Part shown: one piece after another, positions 43,690-55,236 of the stretch
Layout of the letters: the number at the start of each line of letters is the position of its first letter
Numbering within the stretch: the stretch's first letter is position 1
Source: Symbiodinium natans
Taxonomy: Eukaryota > Sar > Dinophyceae > Suessiales > Symbiodiniaceae
Reading direction: 5' to 3'
Length of the DNA stretch: 64,000 nt
Assembly: GCA_905221605.1 (NCBI GenBank)
Contig: CAJNDS010001491.1
Coordinates: 310,360 to 374,359, forward strand
The notes under the pieces: generated by a model
The model's database searches: none
Told to the model about the DNA's origin: nothing
Seen by the model: the letters and a program-made list of their open reading frames with translations, nothing else
Made by a program: the position numbers and the translations under genes

Positions 43690-43777
43690 ATGGTACTGCT
43701 GGTAGTGGTAGGTAGGAGGAGGAGTGGTAATAGTACTGCTATTCCTAGTGGCGTCGTAGTAGTAGTAGTAGTAGTAG

Positions 43778-43822
<45 letters not shown>

Positions 43823-44095
43823 GACGAGAACTACCACCACCACCACAACTACTACCACTCCCACTACCCCTACTTCTTACCCCTTACCCCTTACCCCAAC
43901 CCCTACCCCTACCCCTACCCCTACCCCTACCCCTACCACTACCACTACCACTTCCCCGACCACTACCACTGCCACTACCACTACCCCTACCACTGCCTAC
44001 TCCAACTCCAACTCCAACTCCTACTACTACTACTACTACTACTACTCCTCCTACTACTACAACTACCACCACTACCACTACTACCACTACCACAG
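43690..44095 (+). repeat. (TAC)n / (CCCCTA)n compound repeat
   Basis: GTA repeats switch to TAC, then CCCCTAC hexamers, then TAC and CCACTA units. The start (GTA)n(TAC)n is self-complementary. Confidence 0.9.
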
Positions 44096-44147
44096 GGAAG
44101 GAAAACTGTCAAATCTGGCGTCGCCTAGGTATTTAGGCCGTAGTGTC

Positions 44148-44293
44148 CCCCCAACGGCCTTGCCGACCTCGCCGTTGGAGCTAACGCGTGACATTGACGG
44201 GCCTGGCTTTGCGTTTTACTTGAAGGTACACGGGTGGAATATAGTTTCTATCGAACAAGCATGCGAACGCAAGCACGATCACCGAGGTCACTG
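44148..44293 (+). CDS. Possible plus-strand exon downstream of (TAC)n
   Basis: The plus frame reads PPTALPTSPLELTRDIDGPG and FAFYLKVHGWNIVSIEQ and ends in TGA. It is open back into the trinucleotide repeat. A minus frame (44601-44248) is also open. Confidence 0.25.
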
Positions 44294-45055
44294 CTGACTC
44301 CAGTGCGCCTGGAAATCGGGGCATCCTTCCACAGATACAGACCCGGAACAACAACAGACTGGAGGTTGATCCCTGAAGTCTGACGTTGGTAGGGTTTAGG
44401 GCTTAGGGCTCTGGGTGCCCTGCACCAGCAGCTGGCTTGAAGTGAGTGCTGGGACAAAAACTTGGGATGATTGCCCCAAACCCTATGCAGCAAACACTCC
44501 AGCAGGCGTCCTGGCGCTTGGAATGCACCGGGCCTGGGTAGGCGTTGGCATGCACCAAAACCGTGGAACGTTTTACAAATCGTGGAATTCCATATAACCA
44601 AAAAGGTTAAAGGATATCTGCCAAGTCCCTAAGTGTACAGGAAGTGCATGCGCCATGACATGAAAACGATGCGGCAACAGCTGAGGCAGATGCAGCGCAT
44701 TCTTTAGTTGTCGAACTGAAGGATGTGCAGTATAGGGGTCGGAATAGTTTCTGATAACATTCCTGTATGGTCCCTCGCATAATTATGCTATAATAACCCC
44801 CCCCCCCCCCCCGAAAAAAAACTAAACTAAAACATATACGTACATATATATATATATATATACATGTATATTCTAATTATTCAGGCTCCTACATGAGTAC
44901 AAGCGGGCCCTTGACTCCACAACACATTCCATCTTACCTTGATCAATCTAGATGCAAGGGCTCACCTGGCAATTTTGTGCGACTTCCTCGCCCAGCTAAG
45001 CGGCCCGAAAGCTACGTCAGGGCAACGACAAACCCCCGTGTACCGGGATGGGCAC

Positions 45056-45428
45056 ACCCTAAACCCTAAACCCTAAACCCTAAACCCTAAACCCTAAACC
45101 CTAAACCCTAAACCCTAAACCCTAAAAACCCCCTAAACCCTAAACCCTAAAACCCTAAAACCCCTAAACCCTAAACCCTAAACCCTAAACCCTAAACCCT
45201 AAACCCTAAACCCTAAACCCTAAACCCTAAACCCTAAACCCTAAACCCTAAACGCCGAGCCCCTCTGGGTGCCAGGCTTGGGGGGCCTCCCATGCTCCTC
45301 ACAGGTGCGCCCCGCGCCGAACCCACCTGCGCAGAGGAGCCGAAACCCTAATCCCTAATCCCTAAACCCTAAACCCTAAACCCTGGACCCTAAACCCTAA
45401 ACCCTAGACCCTAAACCCTAAACCCTAT
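45056..45428 (-). repeat. CCCTAAA arrays flanking an exon-like segment
   Basis: 45056-45252 (about 27 copies) and 45345-45428. The segment 45254-45330 reads GFGAGRTCEEHGRPPKPGTQ on the minus strand with about 88 percent GC3 and acceptor TCTGCGCAG|G. Confidence 0.9.
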
Positions 45429-45479
45429 TCAGGGGATGTGGGGCGTTGGGATTTTTGGGGGTTCAGGGTGCGCGGCGTC

Positions 45480-45863
45480 TTAGGTCCTGAGGTCCAAGTC
45501 TGCCAGGGCTCTGAGGTTTCTCAAGGTGGGCAGAAGAATCTTTAGAGGGTTTAGGGTTTAGGGTTTAGGGTTTAGGGTTTAGGGTCTAGGGTCTAGGGTT
45601 TAGGGGCCAGTTTCCGGCCATTTGCGCAGGGCAAGGCTGTGCCAATCTTGCTTTCAACCCCGTGGCCCGCACAGCCCCACGCTTCTTCCGTCTGAGGCGT
45701 TGAGCCGCTAGCCCAAACCACGAGAACTTCGTAGCCCAGGAACCATATTCTAATAAGGGCACCCTTTTTTGCGTTTATAAAGGAGCCGGGAACCCCAAAA
45801 AAAGGGCTGAAGGGTACCACTGGGCTACCAAGAGAAGCAGGAAGATAGTACAAGCATCACCAT
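45480..45863 (-). CDS. Candidate small secreted/membrane-anchored protein, three exons, 67 aa
   Basis: Model: exon 1 45863-45839 (ATG start), intron 45838-45727 (a family A TIR element), exon 2 45726-45608, intron 45607-45540 (68 bp, nearly all heptamer-like), exon 3 45539-45480 with TAA. The joined start MVMLVLSSFLVVWASGS resembles a signal peptide, followed by a soluble part (TPQTEEAWGCAGHGVESKIG) and a basic tail. Phases agree. Both donors are GC: T|GCTTCT, two bases outside the AGAA/TTCT duplication, and CTG|GCCCCT. Exon 2 GC3 is about 63 percent. A plus-strand model of four in-phase exons can also be drawn here (44893-45703), so phase agreement alone is weak evidence; I prefer minus for its GC3, signal peptide and strong acceptors nearby. 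Confidence 0.38.
45727..45832 (-). mobile_element. Family A TIR element with AGAA duplication
   Basis: 106 bp, CTTCGTAGCCC...GGGCTACCAAG, flanked by AGAA at 45723-45726 and 45833-45836. It is modelled as intron 1 of the candidate secreted protein on the minus strand. Confidence 0.8.
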
Positions 45864-46019
45864 TCAAGCCTCTCACACCTCGGGAACCGCTGTAGGAGCC
45901 AAATTTTCAGGGGGCATCCCTACGTCCATCCTTCCTCTCAAGCCCCGTGAGGAGCCACTCAACCCTCATCCCAAAAAATCTTGTAAGCCACCTCGAAAGC
46001 GTCACCCTGAAGACCTGAA

Positions 46020-47125
46020 ACCCTAAAACCCTAAAACCACAAACCGAGGAGTTTCCGAACTAAACCCCTCAAACCCCAAACCGAAGAATCTCCTATTTAA
46101 ACCCCAAACCCTCAAACCTTCTAAACCCTCTAAAACTTCTAAACCCTCTAAACCCTCTAGACCCTCTAAACCCTCTAAACCCTCTAAACCCTCTAAACCC
46201 TCTAAACCCTCCAAACCCTCAAACCCTCAAGCCCTCAAACCCTAAACAGAAGAATCTCCTCATGAAACCCCAAACCCCAAACCCCAAAAAAATTAGACCC
46301 CTAGACCCTCAAAACCCTAACCCCCGAAACCCCAAAGCCACCCCAACCCGAAGGAACTCCACCACTTTCAGTAGGTTTGGGCCCCGGATAATATAACTTT
46401 ATACAAGGATTATGCACGGGACGAAGGGTAATATGATCCAAAAACTATATCTGCAACCCTAAGGAATTCCACAAGGGTGCCCTTGTTGGTTCAAAGGGGC
46501 GTCTAAGGGAACCTAAGCCCTAAAACAATAAGGATGCTCCAGCTCCTAGCCCGAAACCCTATCCCTAAACCCTAAACCCTAAACCTTAAACTCTAAACCA
46601 CCTCAAAAGTGGAATCAGGGCCGATGCTCTGGGTCCTAGCAACCCTAAGGAATTCCACCACTAACCCTAAACCCTAAACCCTAAACCCTAAACCCCAAAC
46701 CCTAAACCCTAAACCCTAAACCCTAAACCCTGCGACGTTGAGGCGGCCACTCCGCTGCGGTTAGGACTTGGCGGTGCAGCCCCACTAAGGGGCCGAGTCT
46801 GGCCGGCGGAGAGGCAGCTGGGTGCATCCCGCTGAACCCTAAACCCTAAACCCTAAACCCTAAACCCTAAACCCTAAACCCTAAACCCTAAACCCTAAAC
46901 CCTGAACAGGGCTTAAGGTTTAGGGCTTCTGGGGTATCAGGGTTTAGGGTTCTAGGGTCTAGGGTTTAGGGCTTAAGGTGGATCCTCCGAAGAGCCTCGA
47001 GGAGTCCAAGGCTGTAGTTCCCGGAATTGGAGGAGTTTAGGGTTCAGGGTTTTGGGTTTTGGGTTTCGGGTTTAGGGTTTAGGGTTTAGGGTTTAGGGTT
47101 TAGGGTTTAGGGTTTAGGGTGTAGC
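46020..47125. repeat. Heptad arrays and a CCCTCTAAA nonamer patch
   Basis: 46105-46220 is about 11 nonamers (CCCTCTAAA). Standard arrays lie at 46660-46735, 46835-46915 and 47040-47120. Confidence 0.85.
46454..46658 (+). mobile_element. Family B remnants inside a direct duplication
   Basis: The 19-bp sequence CAACCCTAAGGAATTCCAC occurs at 46454-46472 and 46640-46658. Between them lie a family B body ending CTCCTAG, a CCCTAAA tract, and a second family B right end (GCTCTGGGTCCTAG). Confidence 0.5.
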
Positions 47126-47519
47126 ACGGGTCAGCTGAACGCAATAGTGTGAAGACATGCCCACCCCAAGGCCACCCTATCACAACTCACTGCGAAACCA
47201 AACCGGAGCAGCCAAAACCAAGCCAGCCATTCAAAATCCGCGAAACCGGAGCCAGCCCAAACTAAGGCAACCATTCTCGGAGGATTCTGAAACTAGTTAG
47301 AACAGCCCAAGCCTTTAGTGACTAGACTTCTGGGTTTTTCTTGGGGCCATAAGGCAAAGGATTCACAGAAAACTCAGGCGTGAACTTGCAGGTTGTGGGT
47401 CACTTGGGTCCATAAGGCAAAGGACTCTCCTTCAGGTTTGCGCGAAGGGGACGGTCTGGGCCGAAGGGCCCTCTCAATGAGGTGCGAAGAGGTTGCACAG
47501 ACAGGGGTGCAGTCTTGGC

Positions 47520-48005
47520 AAGAACCAGAGCAGAGCAGGGCGGAGCCAGGGCCAGGGGCCAGGGGCAAGGCCCAGAGCCAGGGCCCCGAGCCAGGCCAGG
47601 GCCAGGGCAGGTCAGGCCAGAGCCACAGGGCCACACAGGTCAGGGCCAAAGCCAGGACAGGGCCAGAGCCAGGGCCAGAGGCAGGGCCAGGCCCAGGACC
47701 AGGGCCAGGGCCAGAGCCAGCACCAGAGCCAGGACCCGGCCAGGGCCGGGCCACAGCCAGAGGGCAGGGCAGGGCCGGGCCACGGACGGCCAGGGTCAGG
47801 GGCCAGAGCCAGGGCCAGGGCCAGGGCCAGGGCCAGAGCCAGGGCCAGGGCCAGGGCCAGGGCCAGGCAGGGCCAGGGCCAGCGCCAGCAGGGCCAGGGC
47901 CAGGCCCAGGGCCACAGTCAGGGCCAGGGCCAGAGCCAGGGCCAGGGCCAGGGCCAGAGCCAGGGCCAGGGCCACGGCCAGGGTCAGGGCCAGGGCCAGC
48001 GCAGG
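47520..48005 (+). repeat. GGCCAG hexamer minisatellite
   Basis: About 480 bp of degenerate GGCCAGG/AGCCAGG units; all three plus frames stay open (Gln/Gly/Pro/Arg/Ala). The inverse-complement unit CCTGGC forms a second array at 48211-48279. Confidence 0.9.
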
Positions 48006-48210
48006 GCGCGCCTGAACCCGCCGCCCCCCCTCAAAGCTCTGTTGGGGTAGGCGGGCGCAGTCGAGCGGTCAGCGAGACCAGGGCAGGCTCTGCTGGGCTG
48101 CAGAGCCTGCCAGCCGCACCCCTGAGGGGTCGCCAAGCTAGAGTCGCCTAGCATAGTCACTATTATATTGTATTACCCTAAAACCCTGGGAGGGGATCCT
48201 TTTTCCATTT

Positions 48211-48279
48211 GCCTGGCCCTGGCCCTGGCCCTGGCCCTGGCCCTGGCCCTGGCCCTGGCCCTGGCCCTGGCCCTGAAGC
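48211..48279 (-). repeat. CCTGGC array, inverted relative to 47520-48005
   Basis: About 11 perfect hexamers, able to pair with the upstream GGCCAG array. Confidence 0.9.
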
Positions 48280-48344
48280 CCTTGCCCTGGTTCTGGGTTT
48301 AGGGGGTGCCTCAAACTCCTTGTCCAAACCCAATGAACAATGGG

Positions 48345-48490
48345 TCAAGGGACTAAAGGAGGCCTTGTAAGGGACATCAGGGGTTATTTAGGGGGGATTC
48401 AGGGTCTACTTAGGTATATAGACAGGGACTGTAACAGGTGTAAAGGGGTTATATAGGGGAATAAGATTAAGGGTCCTTCGACCCCTTAAA
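48345..48490 (+). repeat. Dispersed repeat G, copy 2
   Basis: Second copy of the repeat described at 9571-9725. Confidence 0.45.
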
Positions 48491-48712
48491 TGGGTAGCTT
48501 GGTAGAGGTACACTCGGGTCTGGGCACCGGGTGTCATTTGTGTAGCTTACGTCAAGCTGTCGCTCGGGATAATGATGAGAGGATTCGGTACTCACATATG
48601 GGGTTTCCGAAATGGGCTACCCTCGCTGGGGGTTCCTATACTAGTCAGGATTATGCCTCTTAGGGGGTGTCTAAGGGGTGCCCCTCAAGAACATCACGTA
48701 CCCAGACCCGCA

Positions 48713-48891
48713 CTTGGAGGTCCAGGGTACGTATAAACCCAAATATTTCTGTACTTGTAAGCCCCCTAAGTCTCCGAAGCAGCTTATAAGTAGACCTACA
48801 ATTGGGATGATAAGTACCCCTAAACCAACCCTAAACCCTAAGCCCTAAACCCTCAACCTTAAACCTCTCCAGGTGCCCATGAACCTCCAAG
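48713..48891 (+). mobile_element. Family D element with heptad tract inside its right TIR
   Basis: CTTGGAGGTCCAGGGTACGT to GCCCATGAACCTCCAAG. About 50 bp of CCCTAAA-type sequence splits the right arm between AAGTACCCC and GTGCCCATG. Confidence 0.6.
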
Positions 48892-50317
48892 CGGCGGAAC
48901 CCCAAAAAAATCGCACCCGCCCGAGGAAGCCGGGGCCCAAAAAGCGCGGCGGAGGGGCACGAGTGTGCATGACGTCAGTTTGGCTGACCCTGGATCGGAG
49001 GTCGGGTCCGGTTTAGGGGGGCCTAGGGCTTAGGGTTGCGGGTTTAGGGCTTAGGGCTTAGGGTTTCGGGTTCAGGGTTTCCGACCGGGCATCCTAGTAA
49101 TGACAAGAGAGCATGGCCACCAATGGCAGCACTACTGGTACATGCAGCCAGAGAAGGCACTATAACAAAGCTTGCAGCTCAAGCCCCCCCCAAACCCGAA
49201 ACTGCACGGGCTGAACCCTAAACTTGAAAACTCGGGCCCTAACCCCCAAACTCAGCACCAAGCGGAAACAAAACAAGGTTTGGAATTCAACGTGAATTAA
49301 CTAGACAGGTGACGAAAAAGAAGCCCGAAACCCCATTATCTGAACTCTTCTTGCTGGCAGCTATGTCACGAGCCCCCCCACAAAGCAAGTGACTAGGCTC
49401 GCCCTTTAAACTCCCTGAAACAGGTTGTTCATCATGTTCCTCTTTGGCAAGGCAAGCACAATCTGTTACAAGGGCCTGCCCTAACCCGAAACACTAAACC
49501 GGAAAACCAGCGTATAAACTTACAAAATTAGCCCTGAAGCACTCGAAAGGGCAATAAGGGCCTACTCTGTAGATGAGTGGAGCACGTTCCTAACGCATTA
49601 GACCTGGTCTGGGGCCTGAAAGCTCACCCCAAAAACCTCCGACAGGGTTTAGGGTCTAGGGTTTGGGGTTTAGGGTTTAGGGCTTAGGGTTTAGGGTTTA
49701 GGATTTGGATTAGGGTTTAGGGCTCAGGGTTCAGGGTTCATGGTTCAGGGTCCATAGTTTCCCAATCCCATGACCTAAACCTCTTGAGCATCGAATTCTA
49801 TAAGGCGTCCTCCCATGGTAGGCCCATTAACACCAGCCCTGGGCCCAGTAATATAGATATAGATATATATATATATATATATATTTACTTATTTATTTTT
49901 TTATATTTATATATTTATGTATTTATGTATACATGTTTACATTAACTATCCGCAACATACCTACTACAACTACAGAAGCCTTATAAGACATACCTCCGTC
50001 CCGTGACGTGAGAGCAGGGAGCCTCAGTGGACGCTTGAGGTCCCCACGGCCAAGAGTGACCCCCTAAGATCCACTACCACCGCCCTGAGCCATCAGCCAC
50101 AGTTTTGGTTTTGTGGGGTTTAGGGTTTAGGGTTTAGGGTTTAGGGTTTAGGGTTTAGGGTTTAGGGTTTAGGGCTTCACGGATGACGGGAGCTGCGTTG
50201 AGGATTTTAGGTTCAGGGCCTAGGGTTTATGTCAAATGCTCATGGCTGTCGTTCTAAGTTGCAGCACATCGACGCCGGGGGTTCCGTAGAACAACACCCA
50301 TGAGCCTTCGATTCGCC

Positions 50318-50384
50318 TGACCCAGGGGAGTATAAGGAAACCCCAACCCTAAAAAAGGAAATAAGGGCCTACTCCAAGTCCTAG
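50318..50384 (+). mobile_element. Truncated family B element
   Basis: GACCCAGGGGAGTATAAGG through AATAAGGGCC to AAGTCCTAG, about 67 bp. A further degraded copy is suspected at 49470-49575. Confidence 0.4.
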
Positions 50385-51117
50385 TAGCTCTCAACTTCTT
50401 AAACAGAGGAACGCTACCACGTATGTGCCAGGATTCGGAGTTTTAGTGTATCGAGAAGAGGGTAAATTGAGAGGGGGGAAGCCAGGGGTGAATCGAAATG
50501 ATGTGTCCTGCTCGGTAGCTTCAACTTCTTGAGGAAATACCGACCCATGCAACCTCCTTAAAACCTAGACCCTGAACCCTGACCCCTAAATCCCCTAAAC
50601 TCGTTTGAAGCCCAACTACGCAACCCACATTCCCTAGCACACTGGGAACAAGCGGCAAAGTTTCTATTGGGCCTGATGGGATTTGCAAAGGAACCTAACC
50701 ATTCCCGACAAACATGCGAAGAAGTGTACCGCGGGGCATCCGAGGTACTTAACAACCTAGGTAACCTCTCCCTAAGGATCCATGTACCTACACAGCCTGA
50801 TATTCACGGGGTTCCTATATAGTAGCTTTAGGGCCCAAGTACATACTATATAGGTACGTGGATCCTTAGGGACTTCTCAAACCAAATACGGGAGAAGAAG
50901 TGCAACTCCAAAAGGCTCAGAAGTTGGGAAGGGGATGGAGCGTAGAGATTATAGGGTTTCGTCCAGAGGCGTTCGGGCTTAGGAATGTTCACGCTGCAAT
51001 GCTTTGCAAAAACTTTCCTGTGGAAGGCTCCAAGAAAGACCCCACAAGGGCAACACTTTGGTGCACTTTTCTGTCAGAACGCAACGATGCCTCCCGAGAA
51101 CTCCCTGAATACCCTCA

Positions 51118-52032
51118 TCAGTACTCCTGAAAAAGCTTCCGCCTCTGACCAGACCTGCAAGAGTTGCCAATGTGCTGTCGGACTGGCCGAAGATAGAAAC
51201 GAAGGGCACACGCACTGATGGGTACCCGTTGGAGAGCACAGGAGGGCTCGCAGCATCGACATAAATCACCCTGCACCAACAGAGTCTTTGCCGGTTTCCT
51301 GTCGTCTTCTTCGGTGCCGAACTCACGTACCATGTCTGGCACTGCCCTGCCAGCCACAGCGCGATCAACGCGATGTCTCACCTCCTTCAAGAGGTTTTGC
51401 ACGGAGCAACTTGCCTACTCGAACGGAGAACGGAGCCGTCATTTGCAAAGGGTATACCATCCACAATCCTGTGTCCCAAGTCCTTGTCTCGGAAAGCTGA
51501 CCCATGGATCTGCTGCCTGGTCACCTCGTTAGAGGCTTCAAAGTTCCTGATTATGAAACTTCCCAAATACAAGCTCTGCGAATTTTCGGGGGCAGCTCTC
51601 CTGATCCTTCTAGAACCTAGAGACTCCAATACTCCTTAACTAAGGAATATTCCGTGAACCATATCAAAAACCGATGAAAACTTGAGGTATATTCCCTAAT
51701 TAAGTGGTATTGGAGTCCCTGGGAATATAATGTGCTGCTGCCTGCAGCCGTCCATCGCTGGCCATCTCGTATGGCTTCTGAAGACCCTCGTACTTGCAGC
51801 CGAATTGAAGATGCCAGTGCTGAGCATGCCGGGAAAGCGCGGGCGTAGGCTGCAAAGCACGCTAGAAGCCCAGCGTCTCTCCAACACGTTCTCCGTCTTC
51901 GACCTCGGCAAGACAAGCCAGAGCTAAGTGCTTTCCCTAGACACGTCAGAGAGCCCCGGTGTTCGACACCTAAACCACCCTCCCCCCAACGAGGCTGCCC
52001 AGCATCCATACGATGATCAGGGCACATTCGTT
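51118..52032 (-). CDS. Candidate multi-exon coding region without heptad introns
   Basis: Minus-strand segments: about 52030-51965 (NECALIIVWMLGSLVGGR, a membrane-like stretch followed by a GT donor), 51849-51718 (acceptor TTGCAG, then CKYEGLQKPYEMASDGRLQA, phase 0 in and out), about 51600-51387 (GSFIIRNFEASNEVTRQQIH, DLGHRIVDGIPFANDGSV) and 51400-51118 (VQNLLKEVRHRVDRAVAGRA). A 96-bp TIR element lies between the second and third. A frame change near 51405 (about -1/+2) may be a small intron, an error or pseudogenisation. No family recognised. Plus frames are also open. Confidence 0.38.
51622..51717 (-). mobile_element. Family L TIR element in coding patch
   Basis: 96 bp, GACTCCAATACTCCTTAACT / TTAAGTGGTATTGGAGTC, between two candidate exons; its minus-strand start gives a GA donor in phase. 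Confidence 0.6.
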
Positions 52033-52649
52033 AGCTTAGGGTTTAGGGTTTCCGTTTTTGGGTTTAGGCCTTGCTACATGACCAAAACAGCCCCCGGAAT
52101 GCAAAAGGCGTACCGCTCAGCTTTCCCAGCGAGCCATGGACCCGCCAAAAACGCCAAAGCCACACGACACAGCCTCAAAGCCTTATTTAGGGCCATTTAG
52201 GGTTTCAGGCTTTAAGGTTTTTAGGGGCGATAAGTGGTTTAAGGGCAACAAAGTTTTTCTAAATTCGTTAAGGGCTTTAAGCGGCATAAGTATAAGGGTC
52301 TTGAGGGTCGTAAAGGCTAAGGGTTGGCCCCCAAAACCATAAACCCTAGCCCTCTTTTCAGGTAGTATTTAGACCTTATAGTACTCGTGGGCAATGGTTA
52401 TTTTCGTGGGCAATGGTCTTAGCTCATGCTCACTCTATTTGGGGGGGTTTGATTGAAGGGGGGGGGGTTTATTATTACTAGGTCAACATTAGCTCGAGCG
52501 GCAGCATTCCCGTTGTTAGGCAGTAGACCTGCTCGAAAGAATACCTGCAACGCACCCCTTGACGGCTGATGCAGTCGTGCAGCTTCAAGTGTCTGGGTCA
52601 ACTGATCTGGCCGCTTCCCTCTTTTTCAGATAGCATTTAATACTTTTTG

Positions 52650-52890
52650 TGTTCACGGGCAATGGTCAAAACTCGCAGGCAATGGTCAAACTCGCGGGCA
52701 ATGGTCAAAACTCTCGGGTAATGGTCAAAAACTCGCGGGCACTGGTCAAAACTCGCAGGCAAAATGGTCAAAACTCGCGGGCAATGGTCAAAACTCACGG
52801 GCAATGTTCAAAACTCGTGGGCAATGGTCACCGGGAAATGGTCCCTTCGTGGGGAAATGGTGACGGGTAATGGTCAACGGGAAATGGTGA
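52650..52890 (+). repeat. 20-bp minisatellite
   Basis: About 12 copies of AAACTCGCGGGCAATGGTCA with changes. It runs into a C/A homopolymer block (52896-52940). Confidence 0.9.
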
Positions 52891-53711
52891 ACCCCCCACC
52901 CACCCCCCCCCCCCCCCCCAAGAAAAAAGCAAAAAAAAACCTCGACAAATGGTCACGGAAACCTAAACCCTAAACCCTAAACCCTAAACCCTAAACCCTA
53001 AACCCTAAGCCCTAGCCCTAAACCGAAGCCCGCTAAAACCCTGAGCCCATCGCCTCACACCTATAGGACTCGAGCCCTCAACCCTTTAAGCCCTCAACCG
53101 AAAAACCTACAGGTCGAAAAGGTTGAGGGTTTAGGGTTTAGGGTTTAGGGTTTCGGGTTTAGGGTTTAGGGTTTCGGGTTTAGGGTTTAGGGTCCAAAAG
53201 CCCTGAACCCGAAAGCTCGAGACTCAGCCACGACGGGTCGCTGAGCCGCAAAGCCCAAACCCTAAACCTTACCTAGCTGACGCCCTCAATTCAAGCCCTG
53301 TTGAAAGTCCTAAGCCTTAAACCCTAAACCCTCAACCATAACCGCGAAAAAGCCCCAAACCCTCCAACCCCCCCCCCCCCCCCCCCCCCCCACCAAACAC
53401 CCCCCCCCAAACACCCCCCCAAAACCCCCAAAGCCCTAAATCCCCAAACCCTAAACCCCAAACCCTCAAAACCCTCAGCTCAAAAATCCGCAAGCTGAGC
53501 CAGGGACAACGACCGGAGCAAGGGCCTGTGACTCATCCCGCGCCCTTTGATTCACAGGAGGCTTCGGGTGTAGGGCTTCGGGCTTGGAGTTTAGGGTTTA
53601 GGGTTTAGGGTTTAGGGTTTAAGGTTTAGGGTTTAGGGTTTAGGGTTTAGGGTTTAGGGTTTAGGGTTTAGGGCTTAGGGTTTAGGGTTTAGGGTTTAGG
53701 GTTAGGGTTAA

Positions 53712-53819
53712 ACACCAGGAACCACATTGCAATAGGGGTACCCTATTTCTTGCGCTAGGTCTTTTTTAAAGGGAACCTTGAACCACAAGAAAGGAAAAGG
53801 GTACCACTGGGCGACCAAG
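53712..53819 (+). mobile_element. Family A element lacking its left terminus
   Basis: The right TIR CCACTGGGCGACCAAG and the interior are intact; the left terminus is replaced by a TTTAGGG array. A lone right end also lies at 35408-35423. Confidence 0.6.
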
Positions 53820-54289
53820 GGCTTGGAGTTTAGGGTGGTAGAGTTAAGGAGTTTTGTCTATAACTTTTGTTTGAGGGTTGAGGGTTTAGGAACTATATTA
53901 TCCAGATTGTAGGGTTGAGGGTTGAGGGTTTAGGACCTACGTCTAGGGCTTAGGGTTGAGGGCTTTCGGAACAAGGCAAAGCGCCAGGAATGGCTAATGG
54001 TTCGCGGATACATGATCGCGACATTCGGGTGTCTCAGAAACGAACACCAACCCTAAACCCTAAACCCTAAACCCTAAACCCTAAACCCTAAACCCTAAAC
54101 CCTAAACCCTAAGCCCATACTTAAGGGGTCCTCGGTTCTCCAGCAACCTAAGGAGATGCGAGGATGCAATTGTTGCATTTCCAAAACACAGAAAGGGAAG
54201 CAGGGTGTACTACTTCGCATCCCAAGGGTTTAGGGTTTAGGGTTTAGGGTTTAGGGTTTAGGGTTTAGGGTTTAGCTCTGAACCCTAGA

Positions 54290-54392
54290 CTTGGGATATG
54301 CCCCCTTATACTAACAGTCCTGAATAGGGATTCTAGTGTCCCCTATTAGAATCCCCATTAAGGACCATTAGTATGAGGGGGAACATCCCAAG
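54290..54392 (+). mobile_element. Family C palindromic element
   Basis: 103 bp, CTTGGGATATGCCCCCTTAT to GAGGGGGAACATCCCAAG. Confidence 0.7.
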
Positions 54393-55236
54393 CCTAAACT
54401 CTGAACTCTGAACCCGAAATTTATCTTCAACTCTAATTAAGCCCAAACTAAACCCTACACCCTGGACTTTAACGTTAAACCCTGAACCCTACGGTCTAAA
54501 CCCGAACACCCCCGGAACCCTAAGCCCAAAACCGTAACCCTAAACCCTAAACCCCTTTACCCCTAAGCCCCTAAGCCCCTAAACCCCTAAACCCCTAAAC
54601 CCCTAAGCCCCAAAAACCTGCTCGCTTGAGCCAAGGCTCTTCCGTGCGCGGCTCGCGCGCAGCGACGCGGCGAAACGGTTTTCACGACTGCGCTCCTGGG
54701 CGGGGGCAGAAGTCAGAATCGAGGCTTTCAGAGGTTTCGGGGCGTAGGGTGTAGGCCCCGTAAACCCGAAAAAACCCCGAAACGGCTTAGTTTAGGGTTT
54801 AGCAACTAGTAAACCCTAAACCCTAAACCCTAAACCCCAAAACGGATTAGTTAGGCTTAGTTTAGGAGGGCATGCTTCTGGAGCTTGGGGTAGTTCAGAG
54901 GTGACGAGCGGGAGAAGATGTGGAGTTAAACGTTGCGGAATCCACGAGCTTGCGTCTGCAGAAGAAGCAGCTGCCACGAGAAAGTCCTAAAGGATTAGGG
55001 TTTAGGGTTTAGGGTGTAGGGTTTAGGACTTAGGGTCGTTATGGTGCCCTTTTTGGGGTCGGATGTTTCGGAGTGGACACTTGCCTTGGGTCTCGTTTGT
55101 GGTATAGCAGTATCCCGAAATGAGCCTCCTCCAAAGAACTGACCATATTGGGGGGGGGGGGGGGGGGGATGGCAAGATGGCAAAGAGACGGTGCAAGAAG
55201 GGTGCTGGCAACAATGAGTCCAAATCCTGAAGGCCC

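Larger units (their letters stand above)
48495..50890. other. Mixed repeat DNA with one exon-like segment
   Basis: Holds a family F fragment (48602), a family D element, heptad tracts (49645-49750, 50116-50176) and a TA block. Only 49089-49218 looks coding (plus: MAALLVHAAREGTITKLAAQ), and its minus strand is open too. Confidence 0.4.
53120..54610. repeat. Heptad arrays
   Basis: TTTAGGG at 53120-53190, 53590-53708 and 54223-54275; CCCTAAA at 54050-54113 and 54536-54610. Confidence 0.85.

Noticed and set aside
44893-45703. Four-exon plus-strand gene starting MSTSGPLTPQHIPSYLDQSR
   Set aside because: Phases agree, but GC3 of the first exon is only about 45 percent and the minus strand has better acceptors, GC3 and a signal peptide. 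Kept as an alternative.
47393-48151. Gln/Gly/Pro-rich plus frames up to 252 codons
   Set aside because: Three overlapping frames of the GGCCAG minisatellite; no unique sequence to support a gene.
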